From Synoicihabitans lomoniglobus (GTDB lineage Bacteria > Verrucomicrobiota > Verrucomicrobiia > Opitutales > Opitutaceae), in the NCBI RefSeq assembly GCF_029023725.1, contig NZ_CP119075.1, forward strand, positions 2,041,501-2,105,500: 64,000 nt of DNA, read 5' to 3'. The notes beneath the pieces are model-generated. The model ran no database searches. It had not been told where the DNA came from and worked only from the letters and a program-made list of their open reading frames with translations. A program made the position numbers and the translations under genes. Positions 48,618-56,531 of this stretch are shown piece after piece. Position 1 is the stretch's first letter, and each line of letters starts with the position of its first letter.

Positions 48618-49649
48618 ATGCGTTTTGCCCATACCGTCATAGAATCCATTGCCGTCGCGTTGCCCGACGAGGCGCTGACGTCGGCGGGCATCGAGCAACG
48701 CCTCGCGCCGCTCTACGAACGGCTGAAACTGCCCGAAGGACGCCTCGAACTCATGACCGGCATCAAAGAGCGCCGTGTCTGGCCGATGGGCACGCGGCCG
48801 TCCGACGCCAGCGCGGCGGCGGGGAGGGCAGTGCTCGCGAAATCGGCGCTGTCCGCCGATCGCGTGCAATTGTTCATGCACTGCGCGGTATCGCGCGACA
48901 TGCTCGAACCCGCCACGGCGTCGTTTGCCCATCGCAAGATCGGCCTGCCCGCCAGCGCGCAGATCTTCGACGTATCCAATGCCTGCCTCGGCTTTCTCAA
49001 CGCGATGACCGTTGCGGCCAGCATGATCGAATCCGGTCAGATCGAATGCGCCCTCGTCGTCTCGGGCGAAAACGGCGGCCCACTCGTCGAACACACCTTG
49101 CGGACGTTGCTGGACAAGCCGCTGAGCCGGCAGGAGATCAAACCGTATTTCGCCAACCTCACCATCGGTTCCGGCGCGGTCGCGGCCGTGCTCTGTCACG
49201 ACTCCCTCGCGCCGCACGGGCACCGCCTGCTCGGCGGCACGGCGCGAGCGGCAACGGTGCACAGCGAACTTTGCCAAGGCGACACCCACGGGGCAGATTC
49301 GCTCGCCATGCAAACCGATTCCGAAGCCCTACTCGTGGCGGGCATCCAACTCGCGCAAGAAACCTGGACCGAGTTCTGCACCGAAGTCGGCGGCGACCGG
49401 GAAAGCTTTGATCGCTTCATCTGCCACCAAGTTGGCAGCACCCACCGACGCAAACTCTACGAAGCGCTCAATCTCGATCTGACCAGAGACTTTTCGACCT
49501 TCGAGACGTTAGGTAACACCGGCTCGGTCGCGCTCCCGGTCACGTTAGCCACGGCAGCGGATCAAAACGTGCTGGAAAAGGGCGATCGCGTCGCCCTGTT
49601 GGGAATTGGCAGCGGCCTCAATTGCCTAATGCTCGGCCTCGAATGGTAG
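48618..49649 (+). CDS. oleA: OleA: acyl condensing enzyme for head-to-head hydrocarbon synthesis
   Basis: Thiolase-fold enzyme that condenses two fatty acyl-CoAs to a beta-keto acid. 343 residues. Nucleophile C123 (DVSNACLGFLNAM), H270 (FICHQVGS) and N300 (TLGNTGSV). E97 in VSRDMLEPATAS fits the Glu characteristic of OleA (Glu117 of the Xanthomonas enzyme, recalled). The C-terminus KGDRVALLGIGSGLNCLMLGLEW is also OleA-like, which separates it from FabH. The 5' leader is a dispersed repeat and the start has no clear Shine-Dalgarno. Now separated from fabI by the IS3 element. Confidence 0.85.
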   Translation: MRFAHTVIESIAVALPDEALTSAGIEQRLAPLYERLKLPEGRLELMTGIKERRVWPMGTRPSDASAAAGRAVLAKSALSADRVQLFMHCAVSRDMLEPATASFAHRKIGLPASAQIFDVSNACLGFLNAMTVAASMIESGQIECALVVSGENGGPLVEHTLRTLLDKPLSRQEIKPYFANLTIGSGAVAAVLCHDSLAPHGHRLLGGTARAATVHSELCQGDTHGADSLAMQTDSEALLVAGIQLAQETWTEFCTEVGGDRESFDRFICHQVGSTHRRKLYEALNLDLTRDFSTFETLGNTGSVALPVTLATAADQNVLEKGDRVALLGIGSGLNCLMLGLEW

Positions 49650-50121
49650 CGACTGATCCGCAGGCTGCTTGATATTACAGAAGGCAACGAAGAGAACGAA
49701 GGCTGAGAGGCAGGTATTTTTTGACACAGAGGGCACAGAGGTCACGAAGTTGAGGGAATAGGCTGGGCCAGCAGTGAGGTGGCATTGTTCTCTTCGTTTC
49801 CTTCTGTGAAAACAGTTCTATCCCTCGCATGGTGACTTACTTTGGCCGACTCACTGATTTGTTTTACAGAAGGCAACGAAGAGAACGAAGACGTAGAGGC
49901 ACGAAAACCAACCGCAGAGCACACCGATTGATGAATTTAAGACGTAGTAACTGGAATCCAAGTTCGGGCTTTCCGCTCCGGGGGGTCCCGGCCTTAAACA
50001 CCAACATCCTAGTGGCTTTGTTTCCCTTCGTTCCCTTCTGTAAAAATCAACGCGTCGCATCCGCAGCCTGTTGGCTCCGTTTACCTCCGTTTCCTCCTGT
50101 GAAAACAGCGTTGTCCCTCGC
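49650..50121. repeat. Repeat-filled gap between oleA and oleB
   Basis: 472 bases without a gene. Contains at least four arms of the family: TTACAGAAGGCAACGAAGAG at 49676 and again at 49864; GACACAGAGGGCACAGAGGT near 49721; and the complements TCTTCGTTTCCTTCTGTGAA near 49791, TCCCTTCGTTCCCTTCTGTA near 50023 and TCCGTTTCCTCCTGTGAAAA near 50087. Segments 49797-49831 and 50089-50124 are alike up to and including a CCCTCGCATG, so the oleB leader exists twice. Confidence 0.8.
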
Positions 50122-51015
50122 ATGAACCATCTCCCGGCCTGGCTGCGCGAACTTTACCCGTTCACACCACAACGCTTCACCACGCCCAGCGGGGCGGGCA
50201 TGAGTTATGTCGACGAAGGGGAGGGCACCGAAGCCGTGCTCATGCTCCACGGCAATCCCACCTGGTCGTTTTACTACCGCGATCTGGTCAAAGCCATCGC
50301 GCCGAAGAAACGCTGTATTGTGCCCGATCACATCGGCATGGGACTTTCGGAAAAGCCGGAAAACTATGCCTACACGCTCGCCACCCGCATCGACGACATT
50401 GCGGCGCTCGTCGAGTCACTGGGACTCACCAAAGTCGATCTCGTCGTGCACGACTGGGGGGGCGCCATCGGTTTCGGCTTTGCCCAGCGCCGCCCGGACC
50501 TCATTGGCCGTATCACGATTCTCAACACGGCGGCCTTCACCTCGATCCACCTCCCGCGCCGCATTGCCCTGTGCAAATTCGGCGGAGTGGGCCCCGCGCT
50601 GGTGCGCGGCGTGAACGCCTTTGCGTGGCCTGCGACCTGGATGGCCATGAGCCGCCGCGCGCTCAGCAACGACGAGAACCGCGGTTACCTGTATCCCTAT
50701 GACAGTTGGGCCAACCGCGTGGCGGTGAGTGCCTTTGTGCAGGACATCCCGATGCGCCCCAGCCACCCGACGTGGCCAACGCTGCAAATCGTGGAGGACG
50801 GCATCGCCAAATTCCGTGATCGCGACGTCCTGATCCTCTGGGGCGGCCGAGATTTCTGCTTCAACGACCAGTTCTTCAAGGAGTGGGAGACGAGACTGCC
50901 TCAGGCCAAGACCATGTATCTAGAAGACGCCGGCCACTACGTCCTGGAAGACGCCCGCGGCGACGCCATCCCGAGAATCTGCGAGCACCTGCTGCAAGAT
51001 AAGCGCACGGTCTAG
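50122..51015 (+). CDS. oleB: OleB-like alpha/beta hydrolase (haloalkane-dehalogenase superfamily)
   Basis: 297 residues. MLHGNPTWSFYYRD (oxyanion region), nucleophile D111 in VHDWGGAIGFGFAQRRP, acid near D244 (LWGGRDFCFND) and H272 (DAGHYVLED). This is the haloalkane-dehalogenase-like set-up that OleB uses as beta-lactone decarboxylase in olefin formation. Adjacency to oleA makes OleB more likely than a true dehalogenase. Start at the ATG at 50122; sequence upstream is repeat. Confidence 0.8.
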   Translation: MNHLPAWLRELYPFTPQRFTTPSGAGMSYVDEGEGTEAVLMLHGNPTWSFYYRDLVKAIAPKKRCIVPDHIGMGLSEKPENYAYTLATRIDDIAALVESLGLTKVDLVVHDWGGAIGFGFAQRRPDLIGRITILNTAAFTSIHLPRRIALCKFGGVGPALVRGVNAFAWPATWMAMSRRALSNDENRGYLYPYDSWANRVAVSAFVQDIPMRPSHPTWPTLQIVEDGIAKFRDRDVLILWGGRDFCFNDQFFKEWETRLPQAKTMYLEDAGHYVLEDARGDAIPRICEHLLQDKRTV

Positions 51016-51527
51016 CCGCCGAGCGAAGCATCAGCACCAGTAACCGGTGAGCGGGTGGGGGAGCGTGCTCATCCCATACTCCGCCGCGACCTATTCCAAT
51101 TGGAGCTGGCCAAACCTGCTCTGGTGGATCAACTTCCGGCAGTTCGCTTCCTTTTCGGTCTGGCCACCGCAGAGAACACGAAGTGTTCAGCTGTCACTTT
51201 ACCCCATGAAGGCCAACTTCCCGCTCCATTTGGAATCTCCACACACGCACACCGTGCCGGGCTCGACCGGGCGATTTGTCTCATGAGTCAAGCAAAGTCC
51301 CCTTTTGGCTGCCCCAATCATGAAATTCTTTTTCGAATAAGCAGCTGGAAGGTCGGGATTGTCTGATTATATACTTCGGTGTTATTAGAAGGCTCGCCCT
51401 CCCCTAAGTTTTAACAATTTCCCTGCAAGGTTAGTTGATTTTTCGGTCTGGCCACCAATAAACACCCAAATCGTGCGACTGTCGCCATACCCCATGAAAG
51501 TCAACTTTCTTCCTCGTCGGAACGTTG
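51016..51527. repeat. Gap with a 68-bp direct repeat, before the IS66 element
   Basis: 512 bases with no convincing gene. TTTTCGGTCTGGCCACC at 51152 recurs at 51440. After each, about 50 bases remain similar and end in ACCCCATGAAnGnCAACTT. In one frame both copies translate to a related peptide (FGLAT ... PHE-QL), so they may be remnants of coding sequence. No oleC or oleD remnant was recognised. Confidence 0.5.
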
Positions 51528-51586
51528 GTAAGCGTCCGTTATGGCACGTGGTAGTCGGGGCAGGGTCGGGCTGATAATGTGGCGGG

Positions 51587-51913
51587 ATGGCTCGAATCGA
51601 AGCGGAACAGATTTACGTGTATGGTGGCGTGGTGGATTTGCGCAAAGGAGCGAACAGCTTGCGGACGTTGGTGGGCCGGCCGGAGCCGGAAGCGCTTTAC
51701 GTGTTTTCAAACCGGTCAAGAGGCCTGCTGAAGTTCCTCGTCGTCGATGCGACGGGTGTTTGGTGCGGCACGCGACGTCTGCATCACCGGCGGTTTGCGT
51801 GGCCGGAAAGTCCGGACGGTCAGGAGCGGCTGACGCGTGATGAACTTGCGTGGCTGATCGCGGGTGGAGACGTGAAAAAGTTACGTCTAAAGCGCACTTT
51901 GGCTGGCCAATAG
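51587..51913 (+). CDS. tnpB: IS66 family accessory protein TnpB
   Basis: 108 residues. Characteristic IS66 Orf2 sequence: VYGGVVDLRKGANSLRTLVG ... ALYVFSNRSRGLLKFLVVDATGVWCGTRRLHHRRFAWP. Needed for transposition in this family; function poorly known. Confidence 0.92.
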   Translation: MARIEAEQIYVYGGVVDLRKGANSLRTLVGRPEPEALYVFSNRSRGLLKFLVVDATGVWCGTRRLHHRRFAWPESPDGQERLTRDELAWLIAGGDVKKLRLKRTLAGQ

Positions 51914-51940
51914 CGGGAGGCCGGATACTGTATCCGTATA

Positions 51941-53491
51941 GTGGCGACAGTTAATCCACCAACCGATCTTCAGGAGGATGATGAGGCGCAGGTTCTGCGT
52001 CTTGAATGCGAACGACTGGAGCAAGAAAACCATGTATTAGGCACGGAGCTAAAGGCGCTCAATGCGGAGATGGCTTACATGCAGCGCCAGTTGGAGGCCC
52101 TGAAACGCAAGCTGTTCGGACAGTCGCGGGGTGAGCAGGTCAGCGAGGCGCAGTTGAACTTGGCTCTCGACGAGATGGAGCGGGAACGCGCGCAGCAGGA
52201 GGAGGTGCCCAAGGAGGTGATTGGCTACGCCCGCCGTCGACCTCAGGCGGAGGAGTCGCAGGCCCGACTGCCCGAAGACCTGGAGACGATCACCGAGGAA
52301 ATCATCCCGGAGGAGGTGCGGGCCGAACCGGAGGCCTACGAGCGCATCGGTGAAGAAGTGACCGAAGAACTCGATGTCCAGCCGATGAAGGTGATCCGTC
52401 GCCGGATCGTGCGACCGAAGTTTAAACGCAAGGGGCAAGCCGCAGCGGCGCCCTTCATTGCGCCGCTACCGGCCCGGGTGATCCCGGGCGGACTACCCGC
52501 CGCCGGTTTGATCGCGTTCCTCTTGGTGGCCAAATATGTGGACCACCTTCCTCTCTACCGATTGGAGAAAAGCTTCAAGCAACGCTTCGGCGTGAAGCTA
52601 CCGCGTCAGCGCCTGTGCGACTGGACCGGATACGCCATCGAGAACTGGCTGTTAATCATCTACCACTCGATCCGGCAGGGATTGATCGGAGGCGACTACT
52701 TGCAGATCGATGAGACGCCGATCCGTTATCTTGACCCGGATCGCAAAGGACAAAGTAGCCGCGGTTACCTCTGGGTTTATGGACATCCAGGAGGAGACCT
52801 GTGCTTTGATTGGTCGCTGGGCCGGGGTAAAGCCGCGGCCGAGGCCATCGTGTGCGAGTTTACCGGTCTGCTGCAAAGCGACGGCTACCAAGTCTACGAC
52901 CGGGTGAGCGAGGGTCGCGAGATCACGCAACTCGGATGCTGGGCGCACGCGCGTCGACGGTTCTACGACGCCTACCAAGCCGGTGAATCCGGGGCGGCGC
53001 ATTACTTGGTGCTCATCCGCGATCTCTACGCGATCGAAGCGTCATTGCCGGCCGAGGCGAGCGTGGCGCAGGTCGCGGAGATCCGGGCCGAACGCAGTGT
53101 GCCAGTCCTCGCACAGATCAGGCAGTCATTGGACGAAGATATCGACACGCACATGCCCAGAACCGCCATCGCTGATGCCATCGGTTACGCCCGATCCCAG
53201 TGGAGCAAGCTGACCGCATACGTGCAGCACGGGCAAACGCGCATCGACAACAACCTCACCGAACAAGCCATCCGCCCCACCAAACTCGGGGCCAAGAACT
53301 GGTTGTTCATTGGGCACCCCGGTGCGGGCAAGCGCGCTGCGATCATCTACACCATCCTCGAATGCTGCCGCCGCCATAACGTCGAACCTCTCGCTTACCT
53401 CAACGACGTGCTCCATCGCCTGCCCGGCATGACCAATCACCAAGTCGCTGCCGCCAAACTTACCCCGCGCGACTGGAAACCCGCGGCCTGA
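51941..53491 (+). CDS. tnpC: IS66 family transposase TnpC
   Basis: 516 residues, GTG start. N-terminal leucine-zipper region (RLECERLEQENHVLGTELKALNAEMAYMQRQLEALKRKLFG). The following acidic stretch lacks the CxxC zinc finger of many TnpC proteins. DDE core: D in YLQIDETPIRY, D in LLQSDGYQVYDRV, E in RIDNNLTEQAIRP. The C-terminal IS66 domain ends LTPRDWKP. Appears intact. Confidence 0.94.
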   Translation: MATVNPPTDLQEDDEAQVLRLECERLEQENHVLGTELKALNAEMAYMQRQLEALKRKLFGQSRGEQVSEAQLNLALDEMERERAQQEEVPKEVIGYARRRPQAEESQARLPEDLETITEEIIPEEVRAEPEAYERIGEEVTEELDVQPMKVIRRRIVRPKFKRKGQAAAAPFIAPLPARVIPGGLPAAGLIAFLLVAKYVDHLPLYRLEKSFKQRFGVKLPRQRLCDWTGYAIENWLLIIYHSIRQGLIGGDYLQIDETPIRYLDPDRKGQSSRGYLWVYGHPGGDLCFDWSLGRGKAAAEAIVCEFTGLLQSDGYQVYDRVSEGREITQLGCWAHARRRFYDAYQAGESGAAHYLVLIRDLYAIEASLPAEASVAQVAEIRAERSVPVLAQIRQSLDEDIDTHMPRTAIADAIGYARSQWSKLTAYVQHGQTRIDNNLTEQAIRPTKLGAKNWLFIGHPGAGKRAAIIYTILECCRRHNVEPLAYLNDVLHRLPGMTNHQVAAAKLTPRDWKPAA

Positions 53492-53597
53492 GCGTCAACC
53501 CCTTCCGCATACGCGGTAGAACGGACGCTTACGGAGCACGCGACTGGGTTGTCTTCGTTGCCAAACCGATGGGAGATCGGTGCAGTCGGTGATGCAT

Positions 53598-54617
53598 ATG
53601 ACCAAGTCTTTCTTGCCTGCATTCATTGCACTCTTTTTGGCGGGGTGTTCGACTTCCCCAGTGGCCGAATCAACCTCCAAGGTGCCGTCGCCAACGCCTG
53701 AAGCTTCTTCGTCAGTGGGAGCGGTCAGTGTTCATGGTCGGCTGCGCACGGCCGGAAACCAGATTGTGGGGAAACACGGTGAACCGGTGAGTTTGGCGGG
53801 CATGAGCTTTTTCTGGAGCCAATGGAAGGGCGAGTTCTACCAGCCGTCCACGGTCGCATGGCTGAAGGCCGATTGGCAGGCGAATCTCGTTCGCGCGGCC
53901 GTGGGGGTCGGTCGAGATGGCCAGCCCGATCCCGATCTTGATAAAGTCCACGCCCTGATCAGAGCCGCCATCGACCAAGACATCTACGTGATCATCGATT
54001 GGCATGATCACCGGGCCGAGGCGCACACCGCTGCTGCCGTCGCGTTCTTCGAGGAAATGGCCCGCACTTACGCCGGTAATCCGCACGTCATCTATGAGAT
54101 CTACAATGAGCCCCTGCAGGTTTCATGGTCCGAAACGATCAAACCTTACGCGGAAACCGTGATCGCCGCGATTCGGGCGCACGATCCCGATAATCTCATT
54201 ATCGTGGGCACGCCCAACTGGTCGCAACGGGTAGATGAGGCCGCCGCCGATCCGCTCGACGATTCCAACGTCGCCTATACGCTGCATTTCTACGCCGGCA
54301 CCCATAAGGCCGATCTGCGCGCCCGCGCCATCACGGCACTCGAAGCCAATATCGCGCTTTTCGTCACGGAGTGGGGCACGGTGAATGCCGATGGCGACGG
54401 TGAGGTGGATCATGAATCCGTCGCGGCATGGATGAAGTTTATGCGGCAATGGAACCTCAGCCACGCCAACTGGGCCGTATCCGACAAGGAGGAGGGCGCG
54501 TCCATCGTGCGGCCCGGCGCGTCGACCTCCGGCGGCTGGACCGACGACGACCTGACCGCATCAGGCCGCTTCGTGCGCGAGTTGATCCGCGACTGGAACC
54601 AGCCGGTGGCACGTTAG
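53598..54617 (+). CDS. GH5 endoglucanase-like lipoprotein
   Basis: About 339 residues. Lipoprotein signal with lipobox LAGC (C17), then a Ser/Pro/Thr-rich linker and a GH5 (subfamily 2-like) barrel: GEPVSLAGMSFFWSQW, YVIIDWHDHRAEAH, acid/base E171 in YEIYNEPL, LHFYAGTH and nucleophile E258 in FVTEWGTVNADGDG, ending with SHANWAVSDKEEGAS. Likely cellulose or beta-glucan cleavage at the cell surface. Starts 65 bases outside the right end of IS66, so its original upstream region has probably been replaced. Confidence 0.9.
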   Translation: MTKSFLPAFIALFLAGCSTSPVAESTSKVPSPTPEASSSVGAVSVHGRLRTAGNQIVGKHGEPVSLAGMSFFWSQWKGEFYQPSTVAWLKADWQANLVRAAVGVGRDGQPDPDLDKVHALIRAAIDQDIYVIIDWHDHRAEAHTAAAVAFFEEMARTYAGNPHVIYEIYNEPLQVSWSETIKPYAETVIAAIRAHDPDNLIIVGTPNWSQRVDEAAADPLDDSNVAYTLHFYAGTHKADLRARAITALEANIALFVTEWGTVNADGDGEVDHESVAAWMKFMRQWNLSHANWAVSDKEEGASIVRPGASTSGGWTDDDLTASGRFVRELIRDWNQPVAR

Positions 54618-54981
54618 GCGATGGGGCAGGTGCTGTTTTAACGCAGAGATGCAAAGACGCCGAGGGACGCAAAGATCCTGTGAATTGAAATCCGTTATTC
54701 TATTTCACCGGAGACGACACGGTTTTGAACTTTCAAATCTGAGGCTCCGTAGTCATTCGGAACGGGTTTGCGTTTCGAGCCCCGGACCCGATTTTAGAGC
54801 CCGTGGATGCCATCCAGAAAATTGGGACCGAAACGACCGATTCAATCGTAATTCCGGTTTCCACCCCTCTCGCGACTCCGTATTTAACAACGCACAATAA
54901 ACAGGGTTTCCGTAGTAGCTGACGGGCAGGGAATTACCGCATTAGATTGCTCACGGTCAACAATTTTCAACCATTGTACCC
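54618..54981. other. Gap holding the left prophage boundary
   Basis: A direct 'cgcagagatgcaaagacg' repeat word lies at 54640-54678. From about 54690 base composition becomes less GC-rich. The dif-like site is at 54880-54907. No gene seen. Confidence 0.5.
54880..54907. other. Candidate attL (dif-like XerCD site)
   Basis: XerD-like arm GTATTTAACAA, spacer CGCACA, XerC-like arm ATAAACAGGGT. Shares a 16-base core (AACGCACAATAAACAG) with the site at 62822. Lies just outside the first cargo gene of the inovirus prophage. Confidence 0.5.
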
Positions 54982-55230
54982 ATGAGTAAGGCTAAGTTTT
55001 TCCTCACACTCGACCAGGAAGCCATCGACGAACTTGAAGTCGTTGCTCGTGAAAATCACATGAGCCCGAATGCATTTGCGGCCGTCGCAGTAGGAAGGCT
55101 CTCCAAGCTGAAACCTGAATTCGCCTTGGCTGCGCTTGGGTCTATTCCCCAGGAGTATTTCAAGCGAGGCCCCGGACGACCTCCTGCAAGTAGTCGAGCC
55201 GCGAGACCTGAACAAATAGCTGCAGTTTGA
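54982..55230 (+). CDS. Small RHH-like DNA-binding protein (candidate)
   Basis: 82 residues: KFFLTLDQEAIDELEVVARENHMSPNAFAAVAVGRLSKLKP resembles a ribbon-helix-helix fold (strand, helix, turn with MSPNAFAA, helix). Basic, Pro/Arg-rich tail. 75 bases upstream of the Cas2-fold gene on the same strand; the pair could be a regulator or antitoxin with its partner. Not confidently classified. Confidence 0.5.
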   Translation: MSKAKFFLTLDQEAIDELEVVARENHMSPNAFAAVAVGRLSKLKPEFALAALGSIPQEYFKRGPGRPPASSRAARPEQIAAV

Positions 55231-55305
55231 ACCTTTCAAATCTACGTAGCCCCTCCCCCTCCCAAGACCAAGACTGGCCATAACCAAGGAAACCCACCCA
55301 ATACA

Positions 55306-55554
55306 ATGCCCAAATATATTGCGAGTTACGACCTCATCAAAAACAAGGATTACAAAAAACTCTGGGAAGAGCTAGAACGCCTGGGAGGTAAGCGAGTTTT
55401 GGAATCGCTTTGGTATCTTGATGTAACCTACACGAAAACATCGCTATTAAGGGACCATCTCAAGGAATACGTCGATTCCGATGACCGGATTTTTGTTTGC
55501 GCACTAGGTGACTACGCGACCCGTAATGCTCTGATCAAAATATCAGAACAGTAG
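55306..55554 (+). CDS. Cas2/VapD-fold small protein (SinR-like family)
   Basis: 82 residues. IASYDLIKNKDYKKLWEELERLGGKRVLESLWYLDVTYTKTSLLRDHLKEYVDSDDRIFVCALGDYATRN has the ferredoxin-like layout of Cas2/VapD proteins, with an acidic D9 at the end of strand 1 (YDL) as in Cas2. No cas1, no CRISPR array and no other cas gene lie nearby, so it is a stand-alone member, of the kind annotated 'SinR family'. Possible nuclease or toxin; partner may be the RHH-like gene upstream. Confidence 0.65.
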   Translation: MPKYIASYDLIKNKDYKKLWEELERLGGKRVLESLWYLDVTYTKTSLLRDHLKEYVDSDDRIFVCALGDYATRNALIKISEQ

Positions 55555-55666
55555 CACAGGTTTAGGCCGCCGGACTTCTCCTCGTTGGCTGAGAAATCTC
55601 GTTCCTAGCCATAGTAACACCCTCCGCCGAATACGGTTCTTTGTGAACCTTTTGTAAGCAAACAGC

Positions 55667-56380
55667 TCAAGGCGCTATCAACTCAGCGATCTTGGCCGCG
55701 ACATCATCCATCGTGTCGCCGTCTGCTGTGCTGAGTCCAGTGCGAGAACCGAGGAGGGGACTTACATCTCTAAGTTCCCCGTAAGTTGTATCGTGCACAA
55801 CAGGAACAAGGAGGTCACGGGCAAGAAGGACAGACAGTTCCTTGTCTGCAATACCCTCTCCCGCAAGGCGTTTAAGCAGGGCAGGTGTTACCAAAACAAC
55901 CCCGACTCGCGAGTTCGCCAGTCCCTTATCAATTTCACGAAGGAGAGGCGTGCCTAGAGCTACATCTTTCTCACTAAACCACACCGAAATTTTTCGCGCC
56001 TCTAGCTTGTCGTGAAGTTCCTTTGCGGATTGTCGTCTATCGTCCCACGCGTGGCACAGGAATACGTCCCTGCGGTCGGGCTTAGCAGGGCGTTGTTCAA
56101 CACTCCGACGGTAAGGCTCCAATGCGCGAATTTCCGCTGCGGTATATGATACGGAAGAGCCTGCTTTTGACCATCTCGGTCGTGTACTTGAACCTGAATT
56201 GCTAGAACCGCCAGAGTCCGCTGAGTAACTTGGCGATGGAATATACGATGAAGGAGAAGAGTATCCTCCAAAACTACTGCCCCCGCCATAGTATCTGCCA
56301 TATCGCCCACCACACGCAGGGCAATTAGCTTTTCCACTTGCTGTTCGGTGGCCGACTACGGGGGCTGTGCATCTTGGCAT
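55667..56380 (-). CDS. TIR-domain protein with N-terminal zinc-ribbon-like motif
   Basis: 237 residues. N-terminal MPRCTAPVVGHRTASGKANCPACGG has Cys/His spacing of a metal site (C4, H11, C20, C23), then a Gly/Ser/Tyr-rich low-complexity linker (about 25-70) and a TIR domain (104-237): RRDVFLCHAWDDRR, VWFSEKDVALGTPLLREIDKGLANSRVGVVLVTPALL. E137 in WFSEKD fits the catalytic NADase glutamate. Such TIR proteins can be NAD+-depleting phage-defence effectors. Here carried by a prophage, opposite in strand to its neighbours. Confidence 0.85.
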   Translation of the reverse strand: MPRCTAPVVGHRTASGKANCPACGGRYGRYYGGGSSFGGYSSPSSYIPSPSYSADSGGSSNSGSSTRPRWSKAGSSVSYTAAEIRALEPYRRSVEQRPAKPDRRDVFLCHAWDDRRQSAKELHDKLEARKISVWFSEKDVALGTPLLREIDKGLANSRVGVVLVTPALLKRLAGEGIADKELSVLLARDLLVPVVHDTTYGELRDVSPLLGSRTGLSTADGDTMDDVAAKIAELIAP

Positions 56381-56531
56381 AAAAGGTTCGATAGCTAGTT
56401 AATTCTGTATTTTCCAGCTAATTCCTCTATTGAATGTAACTGCGAACTGAGATAGAGTTGATTAGACATAAAGTCCCATTGCCGTTTTACCGTCTCAATA
56501 AAACCCCGAAATCTCATTAACTAGCACTACG

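Larger units (their letters stand above)
51528..53532 (+). mobile_element. IS66-family insertion sequence, 2005 bp
   Basis: Terminal inverted repeats GTAAGCGTCCGTT at 51528 and its complement AACGGACGCTTAC ending at 53532, typical IS66 ends. Holds tnpB and tnpC; no tnpA-like ORF. The 8 bases outside the ends (GAACGTTG left, GGAGCACG right) do not match, although IS66 elements usually make an 8-base duplication, which hints at a rearrangement. Confidence 0.9.

Noticed and set aside
49829..50125. 98-codon + frame between oleA and oleB
   Set aside because: Consists of repeat arms (RRQRRERRRRGTK-type translation) and ends in the oleB leader.
50122..51015. True haloalkane dehalogenase
   Set aside because: The fold and Asp nucleophile agree, but adjacency to oleA and known OleB membership in this superfamily favour OleB. 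Not fully excluded.
51055..51366. 103-codon + frame after oleB
   Set aside because: No recognisable domain and composition unlike neighbours; at best a decayed fragment.
55306..55554. CRISPR-Cas locus suggested by the Cas2-fold protein
   Set aside because: No cas1, no other cas gene and no direct-repeat/spacer array nearby.
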